Below are positions 10,965-25,110 of a stretch of DNA of 64,000 nucleotides, piece after piece; position 1 is the first letter of the stretch; each line of letters opens with the position of its first letter. Under the pieces are notes generated by a model, which did no database searches, was not told the DNA's origin, and saw nothing but the letters and a program-made list of their open reading frames with translations. The DNA is taken from positions 29,278,627 to 29,342,626 of the forward strand of contig CM067070.1 of NCBI GenBank assembly GCA_033980235.1, in the 5' to 3' direction. A program made the translations under genes and the position numbers. This DNA comes from Diadema setosum. Lineage: Eukaryota; Echinodermata; Echinoidea; Diadematoida; Diadematidae.

Positions 10965-12424
10965 GTGTGTGTGTGTTAGTGTGTGTGTGTGTAAAAATTT
11001 AGAGCACTGGGATTTGTGAGTATGTGTGCCCACTGTTATTTACGCGTCAATGAAAAGGTGCGGGTTTGCTTATTTGCTCGTTATTTTCAATACTTATTTT
11101 GTGAAATAAGCCACATTGTGGGTGACGGAGGTCAATCTGGACTCAAGATTTTGAACCTTTGAAGTACCAGCGTACCAGCAGAAATAACAATTATGTTATC
11201 TCCGCCTATTTGGCACTAAATGCAGTTAGAAAAAGCCACATATGCTACCTTGTCCAAATTCTTTTATTGTATCATGTTTGATTTTTTTTAAATGTTAAAG
11301 CGGTTTTCATTCTTTAATTCGAAGAAAACATGTTTTCGTCAACAAACTCTATTGCGGCTGATATTCCCCATCCACGGGGAATATAGGTCAAGATTCCATT
11401 CTCATGATCTCTTTCTTCTTTAATGCGTAACCTGCTAGTATCCATCAGGTCAAGTAGGCGGAACTATTGTTTTCTGGTGAGAATGGCCACATCATACTCT
11501 CCATGGTTCTAGCAGTCTGCTGATACCATGACATTGTTGTCTGGAATGTCGAAATGTTAACGATAGAGCTGTCATAAGGATATACTCATCCATGATAACC
11601 AATGCCAGGGACAGATTTTTAGTTCGTAATTCAATCGAGTGACTATTGTCGACATGATTTCGGGTTTTAGGGAAATCGCCTGGCGACCATGATGGCTAGC
11701 AAGTATAACATCTAGCGATTTTGTTTTTTTTTTCATGATTAAGACATTATTGATGAAATGGTATGTAAAACGCCCGTTCCTTATCGAAGGGAGGGGCTTC
11801 TATGTTAATGTATATAGGGACAGCTTTGTTTGTTGTAAAGTATCAATCAAATGAGCTGAATATTTTTTTTTCTCCTTGCATACATTCCAACTCAACAGTT
11901 TCAATCATTTAACACATGTTGGGCTATGCTTCACCAATAGAGGGCAGACTACGTCCCATCGCTGTATCATTGTTGATGGCTGCAAACGGTGTCTTCAGAT
12001 GATATAGGCATGCATTCACATTGAATGGCATCGCTCTATGAGACCGCACAGCAATTTCAGGCTTTCGTTTTCGTGACATATACTTCTGCAATAAAACCCA
12101 AATTCAAATTCGAAAGTCGCAAGAGAGGAGACGCAAGAAAGCAATCTATAGAATCTTTTTTTTTTTAATTTGTCTTTTGTTGTTTCTCTAACTTCGGTCA
12201 GTAATGAAGGCTCTGTTTTGATGATAGTTTTTGTTCTCCGACCGAATCGAAAAACAACTGTTTCTTTGAAGTCATCACGATAATTTCAATGATAGCTATG
12301 TCATTTCTGATTTTTGGATTTTGTCTTTATTGACGTCTACCTCACATCAACTTTTTTTAAAACCCTATTTGGTACGCCTGTCTGAAATGTATCTAATTTT
12401 TTCTTTCCTGTTATGATTTTCTGT
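10965..12424. repeat. Diverged copy 0 of the 3.8-kb tandem unit
   Basis: Aligns by eye with 13330-14590: the GT-rich lead-in, gacggaggtcaatct, ttgtccaaattct, ttctcatgatct, atgttttctggtgagaat and gagggcgg-type blocks come in the same order. Many substitutions and indels make it the oldest copy. No conserved reading frame was found. Confidence 0.7.
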
Positions 12425-14997
12425 TCAGATCCTGTTTGTTTTCAACATTATTATATTTCATTTTGTCATGAGAGGTATGACGGTTGCCTATACACATACT
12501 TCTGAAACACACACGTTCCTATCGAGCTCCCACGTCTTACTTGGCATGTTCCATGTCTACCTCTAAAGACCAATAATCAATAAAGAAATGTCAATCAGCT
12601 ATTAGAGATTACGGACGTAGCCAAAGGTCCGCACATCGGGTGTAAGTAAACTGAATCCAGCCTCTAGTTTCTGTAGTAGTGCAACCTCTCTACTCTGAAT
12701 TCACTTCACTTTGCCTCTCTAGGCATAACACTATCGCATTGCATGAAATTCGCAGTTAGACACCCCCCCCCCAAACAAAAAAGCGTACTCTCTGACTTTC
12801 TGATAGACAGTGATGTTACAAAGGGAAATAAAGGAGAGAAAATAGATTATCTTTATCATGGGGGTATGTAAGTGGTGTATAAGGTAGAAACACGTTGAAA
12901 AAAATCAGACAATCTAATTGGAAAAAAGAAAGAAAAAAGATATGTGAACAGATCATACAAGGAAGTAATTTGATCTAAACTCATTATACAAGAAATACTT
13001 TGATCTTTTCTTTTCTTCGAGGAAATATGCTGGAAGGACTTGAGAAGTGATTAATATCATAGCCCTCACAGAAAATTTTCTGAATGAAAAAAAAAATCGA
13101 TAAATATCAATAAGGAAAATGCAAAATAAAACACAACATAGGAAAACTAATATTTAAATGTTGATGAAAAAAAAAATCGAATTAGACGTTATTACAACTG
13201 TCAGAGATCGATGATTGCAGATAATACTGGAGAATGGTCAGGATGTATGTGTGTGCGTAGGTTGTTGTATGTGTGTGTGTGTGTGCGTGTGTGTGTGTGT
13301 GTGTGTGCCTGTGTGTGTGCCTGCGTGTATGTAAATGATCGTTAGGAACGCTGCGGCTCGTGAGTATGTATGCACAGGTATATGCGTTAGTGCAAATGAT
13401 ACGGGCTTATTGTTTGTTTGCTTGTTTGTTTATACTGATACTTATTTCATGTAATACGTAGAATTCTGGCTGACGGAGGTCAATCTTGACTCAGGACTTT
13501 GAGGTTTGAATTTAACTGAAGTTCCAGCAGAAACATGTTAACTCGGCTTATTTGACCTGTAAATGCAGGAAGAAATAACTGAAAATTCTACTTTGTCCAA
13601 ATTCTCTTCATGTATTATGTTTGATACATTAAAACAGTTTCCATTCTTCAATTTGACGAAAATAGGTTTTCACCAACACATACTATAGAGGGTGATAATG
13701 TCATTAGCCACTCGGAATATTTTATAGGTCAGCATCCCATTCTCATGATCTTTATGTTCTCTAGTTGGGTGCCTGTCAGTACCCGTTAGGTTTAGTACGA
13801 AATTAATGTTTTCTGGTAAGAATTGTCACATCATACTGCCCATGGTGATAGTGAGTCCCTTACATATCACGGATTCCGTATAAAAACAATGTTTTACTCT
13901 TTTGTGGGGACGAGATTACTGTCGTGCGTCACATGATGAGAGTTATGTATATTTAATGCCCTGGATTATTATGTAAAGAGAATGGGGCAAACTTCAAGCA
14001 TTGTTGGCTGGAAAGTTAAAATGTTAAAGCTGTCATATAGATATGAATTTCCATGATTTTCAGCTCGTAATTCGGATGAGTAATATGATTTTGTCTGCAT
14101 GATTCCTGATTTAAGCAAATCGCTCGGCAACCTTCGATGGCTGGCAGGTATGAAATAGAGCGATTTTCTTTTGTTGTTGTTGTTGTTATTTTTTTTTTTC
14201 ATGATTGATTACCGATGACAAGGTATGCATGACACCAGCTCTTTATCAAAGGGAGAATAGGCTTTACTTATGTAAGGACGTGCTTTGTGTCTCGTGAAGT
14301 ATTAATAGAATAATGTTTTTTCTAGCACTCAACGCGGAAGTTTAAATAATGTAACATAAGAGTATATGCTGGGCTATCTGTCATCTATAGAGGGCGGAAT
14401 ACTTAAAATTGCCGTGTCATCGTTGATGTCAGCACTCCATGTCTTCATTATTATAATGTAGGCATGCATTCACTGAGTCGCATTTGCTCTACGAGAACGC
14501 ACTGCAACTCGATACCATCATTACTGTGGCATACTCTACGTGTCGCATGAGTCGCTCATATATCTAACCCGATTTCAAGATGTTAACTTTTTTTTTTAAT
14601 CACAGACGGCTTGATTCCCAATGTACGTGACGAGGTGTGTTTGAACCAAGGTCATCTTATTGAAATGCAAAGTAATATTACTATACTCTACGCTCAACAC
14701 TTCACTTTTTTTCTTGATGAACTGTTTTGTCATGGAACTATCATTTTTTTTTTTTATTTAACATATGTTCTCCTTACCATATAAAGGTATTTATCTTATT
14801 TATTTTCTTTTTTGGATAATGGAATATTACAAACATTTTTTTTTTGTCGGAAAAGCGGGAGTCAAAATATTGCATTGTCGAGTAAAACTTATTTGATTTT
14901 GAATTGCACTGTAGGCGCGCTTTTTATTACGGGGTTTTTAAAATAACTATTACAAAACATAGTTCATGGCCGATAGGTTCCTGCCATTCAGTACCCG
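12425..14997. repeat. Copy 1 (partial) of the 3.8-kb tandem unit
   Basis: Runs from the cagatcctgtttg block (12425) through the agccaaaggtccgcac block (12615), the GT-rich tract and the ttaggtttagtacg block (13785). It stops at cattcagtacccg (14985-14997), where copy 2 starts again with ttaggtttagtacg. It lacks the 394-bp transposon present in copies 2 and 3, so it holds the empty site near 13340. Confidence 0.85.
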
Positions 14998-17900
14998 TTA
15001 GGTTTAGTACGAAATTAATGTTTTCTGGTGAGAATTGTCACATCATACTGCCCATGGTGATAGCAGTCCTTTACATATCACGGATCCAGTATAAAAAAAA
15101 AAAAAACAAAACAAAACAAAACAATGTTTTACTCTTTTGTGGGGACGAGATTACTGTCGCGTGCCACCAAAGCATGATGAGAGTTGTGTATATTTAATGC
15201 CCTGGATTATTATGTAAAGAGAATGGGGCAAACTTCAAGCATTGTTGGCTGGAAAGTTAAAATGTTAAAGCTGTCATGTAGTTATGAATTTCCATGATTT
15301 TCAGCTCGTAATTCGGATGAGTAATATGATTTTGTCTACATGATTCCTGATTTAATCAAATCGCTAGGCAACCTTCGATGGCTGGCAGGTATGAAATAGA
15401 GAGATTTTCTTCTGTTGTTGTTGTTATTTTTTTTCCATGATTGATTACCGATGACAAGGTATGCATGACACCAGCTCTTTATCAAAGGGAAAATAGGATT
15501 TACTTATGTAAGGACGTGCTTTGTGTCTCGTGAAGTATTAATAGAATAATGTTTTTTCTAGCACTCAACGCGGAAGTTTAAATAATGTAACATAATAATA
15601 TATGCTGGGCTATCTGTCATCTATAGAGGGCGGAATACTTAAAATTGCCGTGTCATCGTTGATGTCAGCACTCCATGTCTTCATTATTATGATGTAGGCA
15701 TGCATTCACTGAATCGCATTTGCTCTACGAGAACGCACTGCAACTCGATACCATCATTACTGTGGCATACTCTACGTGTCGCATGAGTCGCTCATATATC
15801 TAACCCGATTTCAAGATGTTAACTTTTTTTTTTTTAAATCACAGACGGCTTGATTCCCAATGTACGTGACGAGGTGTGTTTGAACCAAGGTCATCTTATT
15901 GAAATGCAAAGTAATATTACTATATTCTACGCTCAACACTTCACTTTTTTTCTTGATGAACTGTTTTGTCATGGAACTATCATTTTTTTTTTTTATTTAA
16001 CATATGTTCTCCTTACCATATAAAGGTATTTATCTTATTTATTTTCTTTTTTGGATAATGGAATATTACAAACACTTTTTTTTTGTCGGAAAAGCGGGAG
16101 TCAAAATATTGCATTGTCGAGTAAAACTTATTTGATTTTGAATTGCACTGTAGGCGCGCTTTTTATTACGGGGTTTTTATAATAACTATTACAAAACATA
16201 GTTCATGGCCGATAGGTTCCTGCCTTTCAGTACCCGGTGAGACATGTCACTGCAATCGATCCTCACTCCGCAAGCAAAGCGATAAACAAACACGAAAAGT
16301 AACGGAATGATAAGTGTGGTAGGAAATTATGTCACTTGTATTAGATAATAGATGTTGGTACATAAAGGATAAGGCGAAGAAATTGAAAAGAAGAAAAGAA
16401 AATGAAACATCTGAATTTGGCCTACTTTACTACTGTAAAAACTACAAGTTTTGGTCTTCTTTTAATATCATCATTATTGGTATCGTGGCTAGCCATTGGA
16501 ACTAAAATAAAACAAATTACATTTCATTGAGAACTTAGGCGTCTGGAAAATATAACATGTCCAAAAGAAGTAAACTTATTACGACGACTTTATGGAGCTT
16601 TTTTGTGAATGTTTCGGGTTGCTGATGCTCTCACCATTTTGCTGTGAAAGAGACAGAGAGAGATAGATGGATAGCCAGAGAAATAGATAGATAGATAGAT
16701 AGAGATAGGGAGAGTGAAAGGGAGAGGAAGAGAGAGAAGGAGAGAAGAAGAGACAGCATGACCTGTCGAGTTTGGGATAGTTTTTCTCCGTTGTTAAAGA
16801 TGATGAAAATTGAAAATGCGTCATTAACGTTATCTAATATGTGTGGCAAATGCTTTCTACAATAGAACTAATTCTCTTTATATCAAATCTATCACAAAAT
16901 ATATTTGAACCTGAATCATTTATAGATATGTTAATGGTATTTCCTTGAGAGCAGTTTCCTTAATATGTTTTTATCTCCATAATGTAGGACCTCTTGTTAA
17001 TGATTTTCTGTTCAGATCCTGTTTGTTTTCAACATTATTATATCTCATTTTCCATGAGAGGTGTATGACGGTTGCCCATACACCTTGTAGTTCTGAAACA
17101 CACACATTCCTATCGAGCTCCCACGTCTTACTTGGCATGTTCCATGTCTACCTCTAAAGACCAATAATCAATAAAGAAATGTCAAGCCGCTATTAGAGAT
17201 TTAAATACGGACGTAGCCAAAGGTCCGCACAGTCATCGGGTGTAAGTAGACTGAATCCAGCCTCTAGTTCTGTAGTAGTGCAACCGCCCTACTCTGGATT
17301 CACTGCACTTTGTATCTCTAGGAATAACACCATCACATTGCATGAAATTCGCAGTTAGACGGACCCCCTCCCCCCACCCAGCAAAACAAGTGTACTCTCT
17401 GATTTTCTGATAGACAATAATGTTACAAAGGGAAATAAAGGGGAGAAAATAGATTATCTTTATCATGGGGGTATGTAAGTGGTGTATAAAGGTAGAAACA
17501 AGTTGAAAAAAATCAGATAATTTAATTGGAAAAAAGAAAGAAAAAAGATATGTGAACAGATCATACAAGGAAGTAATTTGATCTAAACTCATTATACAAG
17601 AAATACTTTGATCTTTTCTTTTCTTCGAGGAAATATGCTGGAAGGACTTGAGAAGTGATTAATATCATAGCCCTCACAGAAAATTTTCTGAATGAAAAAA
17701 AAAAATCGATAAATATCAATAAGGAAAATGCAAAATAAAACACACAATAAGAAAACTAATAATTAAATGTTGATGAAAAAAAAATCGAATTAGACGTTAT
17801 TACAACTGTCAGAGATCAAATAATCCTTTCGATGATTGCAGATAGTACTGGAGAATGGTCAGGATGTATGTGTGTACGTAGGTGTTTGTATGTGTGTGTG

Positions 17901-18781
17901 TGTGTTTGTGCCTGTGTGTGTGCCTGCGTGTATGTAAATGATCGTTAAAGGGTGTGTACAGTTCTGGTCGAGGTGAGGATTTAGCTTTTAACGTTTTGCG
18001 AGATATTCAGAAACCACTCTATGAGATGTCAAAGAGCATGCAATTCTAAAGGGCATCAAAAGTTTATTTGATGAAAATCGGTTTTGAAATGGCTGAGATA
18101 TCCAAAAACAAGGTGAAACAAAGAGATCCTAATAAAGTTGTTGCCTGTGGCCTTTTATTATTATCATCACTTTTTCGGATATCTCAGCCATTTCAAAACC
18201 AATTTTCATCAAATAAATATTGAACCCTTCTTAGAATTACATGCTCTTTCATATTTCATAAGAGGTATTTCATTATCTCACTTAGGAATGTTCAAAACAT
18301 GAATCCCCACCTCAACCAGTACTGTACAGCCCCTTTAAGAAAGCTGGGGCTCGTGAGTATGTGTGCACAGGTATATGCGTTAGTGCAAATGATACGGTCT
18401 TATTATTGTTTGTTTGTTTGTTTGTTTATACTGATACTTATGTCGTGTAATACGTAGAATTCTGATTGACGGAGATCAATCTTGACTCAGGACTTTGAGG
18501 TTTGAATTTAACTGAAGTACCTGCAGAAACATGTTATCTCGGCTTATTTGACCTGTAAATGCAAGAAGAAATAACTGAAAATGCTACGTTGTCCAAATTC
18601 TCTTCATGTATTATGTTTGATACCTTAAAACAGTTTTCATTCTTCAATTTGACGAAAACAGGTTTTCGCCAACACATTCTATAGAGGGTGATAATGTTAC
18701 CAGCCACTCGGAATATTCTATAGGTCGGCATCCCATTATCATGATCTTTATGTTCTCTAGTTGGGTGCCTGTCAGTACCCG
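14998..18781. repeat. Copy 2 of the 3.8-kb tandem unit
   Basis: Begins with ttaggtttagtacg and ends at the next cagtacccg. It contains the A-rich run near 15095, a GATA/GAGA-rich patch (16650-16755), an AATAAA near 17170, a GT tract (17870-17930) and a transposon (17945-18338). Nearly identical to copy 3. Several small open frames repeat in both copies but are not preserved in copies 0, 1 and 4, which argues against coding. Confidence 0.92.
17945..18338. mobile_element. TTAA-flanked MITE in copy 2, 394 bp
   Basis: Termini are TTAAAGGGTGTGTACAGT and the inverse, ACTGTACAGCCCCTTTAA. A second inverted pair (ttgatgaaaatcggttttga / tcaaaaccaattttcatcaa) forms a long internal foldback. Non-coding. 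Copy 1 lacks it at the matching site, which shows a real insertion. Confidence 0.9.
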
Positions 18782-18877
18782 TTAGGTTTAGTACGAAATT
18801 AATGTTTTCTGGTGAGAATTGTCACATCATACTGCCCATGGTGATAGCAGTCCTTTACATATCACGGATCCAGTATA

Positions 18878-18908
<31 letters not shown>

Positions 18909-21900
18909 CAATGTTTTACTCTTTTGTGGGGACGAGATTACTGTCGCGTGCCACCAAAGCATGATGAGAGTTGTGTATATTTAATGCCCTGGATTATTAT
19001 GTAAAGAGAATGGGGCAAACTTCAAGCATTGTTGGCTGGAAAGTTAAAATGTTAAAGCTGTCATGTAGTTATGAATTTCCATGATTTTCAGCTCGTAATT
19101 CGGATGAGTAATATGATTTTGTCTACATGATTCCTGATTTAATCAAATCGCTAGGCAACCTTCGATGGCTGGCAGGTATGAAATAGAGAGATTTTCTTCT
19201 GTTGTTGTTGTTATTTTTTTTCCATGATTGATTACCGATGACAAGGTATGCATGACACCAGCTCTTTATCAAAGGGAAAATAGGATTTACTTATGTAAGG
19301 ACGTGCTTTGTGTCTCGTGAAGTATTAATAGAATAATGTTTTTTCTAGCACTCAACGCGGAAGTTTAAATAATGTAACATAATAATATATGCTGGGCTAT
19401 CTGTCATCTATAGAGGGCGGAATACTTAAAATTGCCGTGTCATCGTTGATGTCAGCACTCCATGTCTTCATTATTATGATGTAGGCATGCATTCACTGAA
19501 TCGCATTTGCTCTACGAGAACGCACTGCAACTCGATACCATCATTACTGTGGCATACTCTACGTGTCGCATGAGTCGCTCATATATCTAACCCGATTTCA
19601 AGATGTTAACTTTTTTTTTTAAATCACAGACGGCTTGATTCCCAATGTACGTGACGAGGTGTGTTTGAACCAAGGTCATCTTATTGAAATGCAAAGTAAT
19701 ATTACTATATTCTACGCTCAACACTTCACTTTTTTTCTTGATGAACTGTTTTGTCATGGAACTATCATTTTTTTTTTTTATTTAACATATGTTCTCCTTA
19801 CCATATAAAGGTATTTATCTTATTTATTTTCTTTTTTGGATAATGGAATATTACAAACATTTTTTTTTTTTTTGGTCGGAAAAGCGGGAGTCAAAATATT
19901 GCATTGTCGAGTAAAACTTATTTGATTTTGAATTGCACTGTAGGCGCGCTTTTTATTACGGGGTTTTTATAATAACTATTACAAAACATAGTTCATGGCC
20001 GATAGGTTCCTGCCATTCAGTACCCGGTGAGACATGTCACTGCAATCGATCCTCACTCCGCAAGCAAAGCGATAAACAAACACGAAAAGTAACGGAATGA
20101 TAAGTGTGGTAGGAAATTATGTCACTTGTATTAGATAATAGATGTTGGTACATAAAGGATAAGGCGAAGAAATTGAAAAGAAGAAAAGAAAATGAAACAT
20201 CTGAATTTGGCCTACTTTACTACTGTAAAAACTACAAGTTTTGGTCTTCTTTTAATATCATCATTATTGGTATCGTGGCTAGCCATTGGAACTAAAATAA
20301 AACAAATTACATTTCATTGAGAACTTAGGCGTCTGGAAAATATAACATGTCCAAAAGAAGTAAACTTATTACGACGACTTTATGGAGCTTTTTTGTGAAT
20401 GTTTCGGGTTGCTGATGCTCTCACCATTTTGCTGTGAAAGAGACAGAGAGAGATAGATGGATAGCCAGAGAAATAGATAGATAGATAGATAGAGATAGGG
20501 AGAGTGAAAGGGAGAGGAAGAGAGAGAAGGAGAGAAGAAGAGACAGCATGACCTGTCGAGTTTGGGATAGTTTTTCTCCGTTGTTAAAGATGATGAAAAT
20601 TGAAAATGCGTCATTAACGTTATCTAATATGTGTGGCAAATGCTTTCTACAATAGAACTAATTCTCTTTATATCAAATCTATCACAAAATATATTTGAAC
20701 CTGAATCATTTATAGATATGTTAATGGTATTTCCTTGAGAGCAGTTTCCTTAATATGTTTTTATCTCCATAATGTAGGACCTCTTGTTAATGATTTTCTG
20801 TTCAGATCCTGTTTGTTTTCAACATTATTATATCTCATTTTCCATGAGAGGTGTATGACGGTTGCCCATACACCTTGTAGTTCTGAAACACACACATTCC
20901 TATCGAGCTCCCACGTCTTACTTGGCATGTTCCATGTCTACCTCTAAAGACCAAATGTCAAGCCGCTATTAGAGATTTAAATACAGACGTAGCCAAAGGT
21001 CCGCACAGTCATCGGGTGTAAGTAGACTGAATCCAGCCTCTAGTTCTGTAGTAGTGCAACCGCCCTACTCTGGATTCACTGCACTTTGTGTCTCTAGGAA
21101 TAACACCATCACATTGCATGAAATTCGCAGTTAGACGGACCCCCTCCCCCCACCCAGCAAAACAAGTGTACTCTCTGATTTTCTGATAGACAATAATGTT
21201 ACAAAGGGAAATAAAGGGGAGAAAATAGATTATCTTTATCATGGGGGTATGTAAGTGGTGTATAAAGGTAGAAACACGTTGAAAAAAATCAGATAATTTA
21301 ATTGGAAAAAAGAAAGAAAAAAGATATGTGAACAGATCATACAAGGAAGTAATTTGATCTAAACTCATTATACAAGAAATACTTTGATCTTTTCTTTTCT
21401 TCGAGGAAATATGCTGGAAGGACTTGAGAAGTGATTAATATCATAGCCCTCACAGAAAATTTTCTGAATGAAAAAAAAAAAATCGATAAATATCAATAAG
21501 GAAAATGCAAAATAAAACACACAATAAGAAAACTAATAATTAAATGTTGATAAAAAAAATGGAATTAGACGTTATTACAACTGTCAGAGATCAAATAATC
21601 CTTTCGATGATTGCAGATAATACTGGAGAATGGTCAGGATGTATGTGTGTACGTAAGTGTTTGTATGTGTGTGTGTGTTTGTGCCTGTGTGTGTGCCTGC
21701 GTGTATGTAAATGATCGTTAAAGGGTGTGTACAGTTCTGGTCGAGGTGAGGATTTAGCTTTTAACGTTTTGCGAGATATTAAGAAACCACTCTATGAGAT
21801 GTCAAAGAGCATGCAATTCTAAAGGGCATCAAAAGTTTATTTGATGAAAATCGGTTTTGAAATGGCTGAGATATCCAAAAACAAGGTGAAACAAAGAGAT

Positions 21901-22554
21901 CCTAATAAAGTTGTTGCCTGTGGCCTTTTATTATTATCATCACTTTTTCGGATATCTCAGCCATTTCAAAACCAATTTTCATCAAATAAACATTGAACCC
22001 TTCTTAGAATTACATGCTCTTTCATATTTCATAAGAGGTATTTCATTATCTCACTTAGGAATGTTCAAAACATGAATCCCCACCTCAACCAGTACTGTAC
22101 AGCCCCTTTAAGAAAGCTGGGGCTCGTGAGTATGTGTGCACAGGTATATGCGTTAGTTCAAATGATACGGGCTTATTATTGTTTGTTTGTTTGTTTGTTT
22201 ATACTGATACTTATGTCGTGTAATACGTAGAATTCTGATTGACGGAGATCAATCTTGACTCAGGACTTTGAGGTTTGAATTTAACTGAAGTACCTGCAGA
22301 AACATGTTATCTCGGCTTATTTGACCTGTAAATGCAAGAAGAAATAACTGAAAATGCTACGTTGTCCAAATTCTCTTCATGTATTATATTTGATACCTTA
22401 AAACAGTTTTCATTCTTCAATTTGACGAAAACAGGTTTTCGCCAACACATGCTATAGAGGGTGATAATGTGACCAGCCACTCGGAATATTTTATAGGTCG
22501 GCATCCCATTATCATGATCTTTATGTTCTCTAGTTGGGTGCCTGTCAGTACCCG
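18782..22554. repeat. Copy 3 of the 3.8-kb tandem unit
   Basis: Almost base-for-base the same as copy 2. Differences include homopolymer and AAAAC-tract lengths and loss of about 14 bases near 20953 that removes an AATAAA. The very low divergence indicates a recent duplication or conversion between copies 2 and 3. Confidence 0.92.
21718..22111. mobile_element. TTAA-flanked MITE in copy 3, 394 bp
   Basis: Same element, length and position as in copy 2, so it was inserted before the unit was duplicated. Confidence 0.9.
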
Positions 22555-25110
22555 TTAGGTTTAGTACGAAATTAATGTTTTCTGGTAAGAATTGTCACAT
22601 CATACAGCCCATGGTGATTGCAGTCCCTTACATATCACGGATCCCGTATAAAAACAATGTTTTACTCTTTTGTGGGGACGAGATTACTGTCGTTCGCCAC
22701 CAAAGCATGATGAGAGTTGTGTATATTTAATGCCCTGGATTATTATGTAAAGAGAATGGGGCAAACTTCAAGCATTGTTGGCTGGAAAGTTAAAATGTTA
22801 AAGCTGTCATATAGATATGACTTTCCATGATTTTCAGCTCGTAATTCGGATGAGTAATATGATTTTGTCTACATGATTCCTGATTTAATCAAATCGCTAG
22901 GCAACCTTCGATGGCTGGCAGGTATGAAATAGAGAGATTTTCTTTTGTTGTTGTTGTTGTTACTTTCTTTTTTCATGATTGATTACCGATGACAAGGTAT
23001 GCATGACACCGGCTCTTCATCAAAGGGAGAATAGGCTTTATTTATGTAAGGACGTGCTTTGTGTCTCGTGAAGTATTAATAGAATAATGTTTTTTTTAGC
23101 ACTCAACGCGGAAGTTTAAACAATGTAACATAATTATGTGCTGGGCTATCTGTCATCTAAAGAGGGCGGACTACGTAAAATTGCCGCGTCATCGTTGATG
23201 CCCGCACTCCATGTCTTCATTATTGTGATGTAGGCATGCATTCATTGAATCGCATTTGCTCTACGAGAACGCACTGCAACTTGATGCCATCATTACTGTG
23301 GCATACTCAACGTGTCGCATGAGTCGCTCATATATCTAACCCGATTCAATATATATATATTTTTTTTTAATCACAGACGGCTTAATTCCCATTGTACGTG
23401 ACGAGGTGTGTTTGAACCGACGTCATCTTATTGAAATGCAACTTGATATTATTACACTGCAAAAAGTCCGGTGTTAAATAGTGAACACCGAGCTGGTGTT
23501 AAATTTTCGGTGCTCATTTATGGTGTTAAATTAACACCCCCGGGTGTCATTTCCCAATTTTAAACTGTTTTTTGAAGAGTTTCTTAGTAACTGCACGTCT
23601 TGTTGATTTTTAATTTAAACAAGACGATCAAGAATTTTACATTAAAATACTAAATTTTTGAAAAAATGTGAAAATAATTTTACACCAAAGTAACACCAGC
23701 TGGTGTGGTCCCTTATTGAAGCTGGACGGGTGTTAAACCATTGATATTAACACCAACAAGTATCAAATCAACACCATGTGGTGTCATTTTTCAATTAACA
23801 CCAGTACAGTGTCAAAATAACACCAGGTACAGTGTCAAATTAACACCACGAAGTGTCAGGTGAACACTTTTCAACACCATCACAGTGCATTTTTAACACC
23901 TGTGGGTATGGTCCTTTATTGAAGTTTGATCGGTGTTAGATTTAACACCCGTGGTGTTAAATCTAACACCCATGTTTTTACAGTGTATATTCTACGCTCA
24001 ACACTTCACTTTTTTTTTTCTTAATGAACTGTTTTTCATGGGACTATCATGTTTTTTTTTTTTTTTCATTCAACAGATGTTCTTCTTACGATTATAAGGT
24101 ATTTATCTTATTTTTTTGTATAATGAAATATTACAAACATTATTTTGTTGGCAAAGCGGGAGTCAAAATATTGCATTGTCGAGTAAAGCTAATTTGACTT
24201 TGAAGGGCACTGTAGGCGCACTTTTTATTACGGGGATGTGGTTATAATAATTTTATAAAAGATAGTTCATGGCTGATATCTTGCTGCCATTCAATAAGTT
24301 CCCGGTGAGACGTGTCACTGCAATCGATCCTCACTCCGGAAGCATAGCGATAAACAAACACAAAAAATATTGGACGGATAAGTTAGTAGCCAATTATGTC
24401 ACTTGTATTAAATAATAGATGTTGGTACATAAAGGATAAGGCGAAGAAATTGAAAAAGAAGAAAAGAAAATGAAACATCTGAATTTGGCCTACTTTACTA
24501 CTGTACAAACTACAAGTTTTGATATGCTGGATATCTCTGTTAACATTATTATGGGTCTTCTTATCATTATCATTGGTTTATCATTGGTATCTTCGCTAGC
24601 CATTGGAACTAAAATAAAACAAATTACATTTCATTGAGAAGGTAGGCGTCTGGAAAATAACATGCTTTCATTCATATTTTTCTTTTTATTTCTTTTGTTT
24701 TTAACGAAAAATAAAGAGGGGCGTCCGCCGGTTGCACCCCCCCTCTGGATCCACCACTGTGCTCCCACCATTTTGCTGTGAACGAGAAAGAGAGAGGGAT
24801 AGATGGATAGCTAGAGAAATAGATAAAGAGATAGATAGAGATAGGGAGAGAGAGAAGGAGAGAAGAAGAGACAGCATGACCTGTCGAGTTTTAAATAGTT
24901 TGTCTCCGTTGCTAAAGATGATGAGAATTGAAAATGCGTCATTAACGTTATCTAATATTTAGATGTGTGGCAGATGCTTTCTACAATAGAACTAATTCTC
25001 TTTACATCTAATATTTCTATCACAAAATATATTTGACCCTGAATCATTTATAGATATGTTAATGGTATTTCCTTGAGAGCAGTTTCCTTGATATGTTTTT
25101 ATCTCCATAA
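22555..25110. repeat. Copy 4 of the 3.8-kb tandem unit, diverged and truncated
   Basis: Follows the same order of blocks up to the ataatgtaggacctc block near 25110, then departs. It differs from copies 2 and 3 by scattered substitutions, a 531-bp transposon insertion and an extra non-repeat patch at about 24660-24770. Confidence 0.85.
23455..23985. mobile_element. CACTG-ended element with dense ACACC motifs, 531 bp
   Basis: Left end CACTGCAAAAA, right end TTTTTACAGTG. Compared with copies 2 and 3, the insertion splits attactatattctac and the flanking TA appears on both sides, suggesting a TA duplication. The interior carries well over ten (T)AACACC / GGTGTTA motifs in both orientations. No coding capacity. 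Confidence 0.8.

Noticed and set aside
16945..17157. 70-codon frame followed by AATAAA as a possible terminal exon
   Set aside because: Copy 1 has frame-changing indels in the same sequence, and copy 3 has lost the AATAAA.
17233..17592. 119-codon minus-strand frame repeated at 21009-21368
   Set aside because: Open only in the recent copies and includes low-complexity sequence. Indels break it in copy 1. Its C-terminal part overlaps the conserved block reported separately.
18534..18731. 65-codon minus-strand frame repeated at 22307-22504
   Set aside because: Copies 2 and 3 are almost identical, so conservation says nothing. Copy 1 has a stop inside the frame and copy 0 has lost it.
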